9,798 nucleotides of DNA from JBECKR01 sp040235415 (GTDB lineage Bacteria; Acidobacteriota; Polarisedimenticolia; Polarisedimenticolales; Polarisedimenticolaceae). The translations under genes and the position numbers were made by a program. Shown here in pieces: positions 7,458-9,798 of the stretch; the first letter of the stretch is position 1, and each line of letters starts with the position of its first letter. The notes under the pieces are model-generated. The model searched no databases, was not told the origin of the DNA, and saw nothing but the letters and a program-made list of their open reading frames with translations. The stretch lies in NCBI GenBank assembly GCA_040235415.1, contig JBECKR010000109.1, forward strand, positions 1 to 9,798. Reading direction: 5' to 3'.

Positions 7458-8258
7458 TCACTTCTCCGTCTCGTCCGGTTTCCCGATCGGCGGGTGATCC
7501 CGCATCGCCTGTTCGAGCGTCATCTCGCCGCGGCTCACCTTGGCGAGCGTGTCTTTGCGGCCGGCGATCCACCAGATGCCGAACAGCATCACGCCCGCGA
7601 CGCTGACGACGTTCGGGAGCTTCGAAAGCACGTTCCACGTCAGCCGGGGGTAAGGGTCGCTCTGGAGGTTCGTGCGGAAGCCGAGGGTCTCGAACGGGTC
7701 ACCGGCGACGTAGAGCACCGAAGTCCCTCCGGCCTCGTGCTCGCCGTAGACGTGGTCGATGTAGCGCGCGGGTTCGGCGGCGATGCGGCGATGCGCCTCC
7801 GCGAGGAGCGCGTCGCGATCGCCGAAGATCGTGGCTCCCGTAGGGCAGGCCGCGGTGCACGCCGGCTGCTCGCCCTTGGAGACGCGCTTCTCGAAGCACA
7901 TGACGCACTTGCGGACGCGCGGCTTCGGGTTGTTCCACTCGTAGGTCGGAATGCCGAAGGGGCAGCCGACCATGCAGTAGCGGCAGCCCATGCAGCGCGA
8001 CTCGTCGTAGATCACCGGGCCTTCGGGGGTCTTCTGGAGCGCGGCCACGGGACAGACCGAAACGCACGCCGGGTCGAGGCAGTGCATGCACTGCCGCCGG
8101 ACGTGGGCCTCGGCGCGGTGATCCACGGCGGTCCAGCTCGTCGCCGAGAGGCCGGCGGCGCCGTCCTCGCGCGGGAGGTCGTTGATCTCCTTGCAGGCCC
8201 AAACACAGGCCTCGCAGCCGATGCACTTCGTCAGGTCCGTGAGGATTGCGGGCTTCAT
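7458..8258 (-). CDS. four-cluster [4Fe-4S] ferredoxin subunit (HmcB/HybA/DmsB-like) with C-terminal membrane anchor
   Basis: A 266-residue electron-transfer subunit. Four cysteine groups that should bind four [4Fe-4S] clusters are visible: C12/15/18/22, C57/60/65/69, C89/92/95/99 and C118/121/134/138. A hydrophobic stretch near residues 216-234 (LPNVVSVAGVMLFGIWWIAG) is a single membrane anchor, as in HybA- and HmcB-like proteins. The product begins MKPAILTDLTKC with no twin-arginine signal. An in-frame stop, the TGA of the preceding gene, lies six codons upstream, so no hidden signal peptide exists. The clusters should therefore face the cytoplasm. It is 15 nt after the upstream GcvH-like gene and 23 nt before the NrfD-cytochrome gene, its expected membrane partner. 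It probably carries electrons between a cytoplasmic donor or acceptor and the NrfD subunit. Confidence 0.95.
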   Translation of the reverse strand: MKPAILTDLTKCIGCEACVWACKEINDLPREDGAAGLSATSWTAVDHRAEAHVRRQCMHCLDPACVSVCPVAALQKTPEGPVIYDESRCMGCRYCMVGCPFGIPTYEWNNPKPRVRKCVMCFEKRVSKGEQPACTAACPTGATIFGDRDALLAEAHRRIAAEPARYIDHVYGEHEAGGTSVLYVAGDPFETLGFRTNLQSDPYPRLTWNVLSKLPNVVSVAGVMLFGIWWIAGRKDTLAKVSRGEMTLEQAMRDHPPIGKPDETEK

Positions 8259-8273
8259 GTCGGTCCTCGCTCC

Positions 8274-9014
8274 TCAGGCCCGCGCGCCGTTCCGCTTGGG
8301 CTCGTGGTCGTGGATCGCGAACATGCGATCGGCAAGCTCTTTCCACGCGTCCTCGGGCAGCGTTTGCGCGAGGCCGTCGACCGGCAGGCCGCCGTCGGGC
8401 AGCGTCGCGCTCGCGATCGCCGGCTCGGCGCCGATTGACGCGAGCACGTCGCGCAGCCGGCGAAGCTCGTTCCGCATGAATCCGTGGGCCTCGTCCGACA
8501 CGAACATGCGTCGCAGCGCGGAGCCGAGCCGACGAGGCTCGATGCGGACGAGCCAGCCCGAGCCGTACGGGTCGGAAGCCACCGAGTGGACGTCGTCGCG
8601 CACACCCGGGTTGATCGCGTCGACGACCCCGTCCACCGGCGAGGCGACCGCGACCGATCGATGGCCGCGACGGATCACGGCGATCGGGTCGCCGCGGCGA
8701 ACCTCGGAACCCGCGGCCGCCATCACGGCGTGATCGATGTCGCCGAGCAGCGAGACGGGGAGCGGATCGGCGCCGACCCAGACGCGGTCGCCGTCTCCCA
8801 TCCGGAGCCAGGCATGTCCCGGGCCGACGAACACGCCGGCGGGCACGAACCCGACGTCCGGAGCGGGACGGAGCACGGGCGGAGCAGGGGTCGCGGTGGA
8901 GACCGACGTTCCGACCGCGCCGGCCAGCAGCGCCCGGCGCATCGCGGCCCTCTGGGCGAAGTAGTCGATGGTGAGGAACAGCAGGATGGTGAACAGCACC
9001 AGCAGGGCGACCAT
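8274..9014 (-). CDS. membrane-anchored GcvH-like (lipoyl-fold) protein lacking the lipoyl lysine
   Basis: A 246-residue protein and the first gene of the cluster. An N-terminal helix at about 3-19 is followed by a basic stretch (QRAAMRR), which predicts that the remainder lies in the cytoplasm. Residues ~60-160 follow the H-protein/lipoyl fold: GHAWLR at 66-71, ASPVDGVVDAIN at 124-135 and DPYGSGW at 148-154. At the position of the lipoyl lysine there is H118 (RRGHRSVAV), with no lysine nearby, so a glycine-cleavage role is unlikely. The chosen ATG at 9014 has a strong GGAGG 8 nt upstream. The in-frame GTG at 9029 overlaps that ribosome-binding site and is less likely. Its partner function is unknown. 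Context suggests it is a subunit or assembly factor of the ferredoxin/NrfD complex. Confidence 0.83.
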   Translation of the reverse strand: MVALLVLFTILLFLTIDYFAQRAAMRRALLAGAVGTSVSTATPAPPVLRPAPDVGFVPAGVFVGPGHAWLRMGDGDRVWVGADPLPVSLLGDIDHAVMAAAGSEVRRGDPIAVIRRGHRSVAVASPVDGVVDAINPGVRDDVHSVASDPYGSGWLVRIEPRRLGSALRRMFVSDEAHGFMRNELRRLRDVLASIGAEPAIASATLPDGGLPVDGLAQTLPEDAWKELADRMFAIHDHEPKRNGARA

Positions 9015-9022
9015 GGCGGAAA

Positions 9023-9027
9023 CCTCC
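9023..9027 (-). promoter_or_regulatory. Shine-Dalgarno site setting the start of the first cluster gene
   Basis: GGAGG on the minus strand lies 8 nt before the ATG at 9014. It favours that ATG over the in-frame GTG at 9029, which would overlap the site. Confidence 0.8.
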
Positions 9028-9071
9028 ACGCCCCTCGCGGGGCTCGGTTTGCATGTCCGCCCTTTCCTCCA

Positions 9072-9086
9072 GCAAGTCCGGGACCA
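9072..9086 (-). promoter_or_regulatory. candidate sigma-54 (-24/-12) promoter for the cluster
   Basis: The minus strand reads TGGTCCCGGACTTGC. TGG and TTGC fall exactly at the -24/-12 spacing of the sigma-54 consensus TGGCACG-N4-TTGC, followed by T. The C after TGG is replaced by T, and the CACG part is imperfect. Transcription would begin near 9060, leaving a leader of about 46 nt before the ATG at 9014. The cluster encodes an NtrC-type activator with an intact GAFTGA loop, which fits. Confidence 0.6.
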
Positions 9087-9195
9087 GCGCGCCGTTGCAA
9101 AACTCGCCGGCCCGCGGCGCGCCGCAACTCATTGTCAAGAATAGACTTGAGGGCTTCGCGAGCGAACTCCCGAATCGCCGCGGGGAGAGCTCGGC

Positions 9196-9210
9196 GTTGA
9201 GAATCTCAAC
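9196..9210. promoter_or_regulatory. perfect 15-bp inverted repeat, putative activator-binding site 1
   Basis: GTTGAGAATCTCAAC is a perfect 7-1-7 palindrome. Its centre lies about 143 bp upstream of the predicted sigma-54 transcription start, a usual distance for enhancer sites of NtrC-type activators. It overlaps the stop codon of the upstream gene. Confidence 0.6.
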
Positions 9211-9798
9211 GGCGATCGGGGCCCGCGGCCTTCCCGGAGCGCCGAGAACCCTCGCAGGACGAGGCTTTTTCTCGATCGTTGAGAAACGCAACGGGACCGT
9301 TGAGGACTTCAACGTTCGCGGGCACCGCCACCAGGAGGCCGCCGCCGGTCGCGCCGGGCCCGGGCTTGGCGTCCTCGATCCGGCGCACGATCTCGATCGC
9401 GGTCGCGAGCGCGAGCGGATCGCAGAGCGAGCCGGGATCGAACGCCAGGACCGCGGCGCTCCGCCTCCCGGGGTCGAGCAGCAGCGACGCGATCCCGGGC
9501 GGGACCGCGCCGCCCGTGGACCGTGCGGTCGCGGCGAGCACCGACTCGGCGCGTGCGCGGTCGAGGAGCGGCACGCCTCCGAGCAGTTCGAGCGGCAAGC
9601 CGGCGAGGAGCCCGTGGCGCTCGAGGAGCGCCCGCGCCCCACGCCCGCGCTCCAGAACGAGATCCAGGACGAGCCGCGCCATCGCGTGACGTGCCGGCGG
9701 CGTGCCGGCCGGGCCGATCCGGCGAAACGTCACGCCGTGGACCTGGGCGACGACCCGCAGTTCCGCGATCTGCGCTCTCGCGGCGGGCGGATCGGGGG
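9206..9798 (-). CDS. unrecognised protein, 5' end outside the window
   Basis: The 196 visible C-terminal residues run open from the right window edge. A GTG at 9733 exists, but the sequence before it (RAQIAELRVVAQVHG) looks like ordinary coding sequence, so the true start is probably beyond the window. Third codon positions are strongly G/C, as in neighbouring real genes, down to about 9315. Composition then shifts over the last ~36 codons, where two GTTGAG inverted repeats sit. The protein is rich in Leu, Ala, Gly and Arg, with amphipathic stretches (RLVLDLVLERG, TAIEIVRRIEDA). It has no membrane helix, cysteine motif or catalytic signature that I recognise. The 191-nt gap with its own promoter suggests it is not in the downstream operon. 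I do not assign a function. Confidence 0.65.
   Translation of the reverse strand, partial: PDPPAARAQIAELRVVAQVHGVTFRRIGPAGTPPARHAMARLVLDLVLERGRGARALLERHGLLAGLPLELLGGVPLLDRARAESVLAATARSTGGAVPPGIASLLLDPGRRSAAVLAFDPGSLCDPLALATAIEIVRRIEDAKPGPGATGGGLLVAVPANVEVLNGPVAFLNDREKASSCEGSRRSGKAAGPDRR
9278..9292. promoter_or_regulatory. imperfect GTTGAG inverted repeat, putative activator-binding site 2
   Basis: GTTGAGAAACGCAAC keeps 5 of 7 palindromic pairs and the same 15-bp frame as the perfect repeat at 9196-9210. It starts exactly 21 bp, about two helical turns, from the third repeat, so both would lie on the same DNA face. It sits inside the 3' coding part of the upstream gene. Confidence 0.5.
9299..9313. 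promoter_or_regulatory. imperfect GTTGAG inverted repeat, putative activator-binding site 3
   Basis: GTTGAGGACTTCAAC keeps 6 of 7 palindromic pairs. Its centre is about 246 bp upstream of the predicted sigma-54 transcription start. Together with the repeat 21 bp away it looks like a tandem enhancer pair for a dimeric regulator that oligomerises, as NtrC-family proteins do. Confidence 0.5.

Noticed and set aside
5689..7497. 602-codon plus-strand open frame opposite the NrfD-cytochrome gene
   Set aside because: It is an Arg/Glu/His-rich antisense product with no domain. The minus strand encodes membrane helices and heme motifs.
7435..7638. N-terminal extension of the NrfD-cytochrome frame
   Set aside because: It overlaps the ferredoxin 3' end, is charged and non-hydrophobic, and the ATG at 7434 has a ribosome-binding site directly before helix 1.
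9097..9112. Second sigma-54-like site (GG...TTTTGCAA on the minus strand)
   Set aside because: The distance between GG and GC is two bases too short, and the required -24 position is CC.
9114..9125. 12-bp palindrome GCGGCGCGCCGC in the promoter region
   Set aside because: It is easily produced by chance in DNA this GC-rich, has no T-tract for a terminator and no related copies nearby.
9133..9138. TTGACA on the minus strand as a sigma-70 -35 box
   Set aside because: No acceptable -10 hexamer lies 16-18 nt downstream; the region there is almost pure G and C.
9146..9160. Fourth GTTGAG-like site (CTTGAGGGCTTCGCG)
   Set aside because: It matches the third repeat at about 10 of 15 positions but has lost the right half-site, so it is too weak to call.
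7699..9642. 647-codon minus-strand open frame spanning promoter region and two genes
   Set aside because: The product is Arg/Pro/Gly-rich without motifs. It crosses the promoter and shadows the GcvH-like and ferredoxin genes.

Overview
The window is clearly high-GC DNA from a bacterium. All eight complete or near-complete genes I can support lie on the minus strand, so the cluster reads from right to left. C-type cytochromes, an NrfD/HybB-type membrane protein, a sigma-54 activator and a bacterial archaemetzincin together suggest a respiratory, probably anaerobic or facultative lineage such as Acidobacteriota, Myxococcota or Desulfobacterota-like bacteria. The sequence alone does not decide between these.

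Layout in transcription order. At the right edge (9206 to beyond 9798) is the 3' part of an unrecognised gene. Its last codons contain two 15-bp inverted repeats of the form GTTGAG(N)CAAC, and a third, perfect one overlaps its stop codon. The 191-nt gap 9015-9205 carries a well-spaced -24/-12 (sigma-54) promoter candidate. Then come: a membrane-anchored GcvH-like protein without the lipoyl lysine (8274-9014); a four-cluster ferredoxin with a C-terminal membrane helix (7458-8258); an NrfD/HybB quinone-interacting protein fused to a C-terminal triheme c7-type cytochrome (5824-7434); and a second, soluble GcvH-like protein with an N-terminal four-cysteine motif, also without the lipoyl lysine (5040-5783).

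After a 139-nt spacer follow a sensor histidine kinase with two c-type heme motifs in its periplasmic domain (3212-4900), an NtrC-family response regulator (1857-3215), an archaemetzincin protease (1327-1860) and a CPA2/Kef-type cation:proton antiporter (1-1297, cut at the left edge). Kinase/regulator and regulator/protease each overlap by 4 nt. The other gaps are 15-40 nt apart from the spacer.

Inferred working model: the ferredoxin, NrfD-triheme protein and two lipoyl-less GcvH-like proteins form a membrane electron-transfer module linking cytoplasmic Fe-S chemistry, the quinone pool and periplasmic hemes. The heme-containing kinase senses a periplasmic redox or ligand signal and phosphorylates the NtrC-type regulator. 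The regulator may act through the GTTGAG inverted repeats on the sigma-54 promoter of its own cluster. The protease and antiporter are co-transcribed accessories of unknown connection. No tRNA, rRNA, CRISPR array, insertion sequence or transposase was seen.
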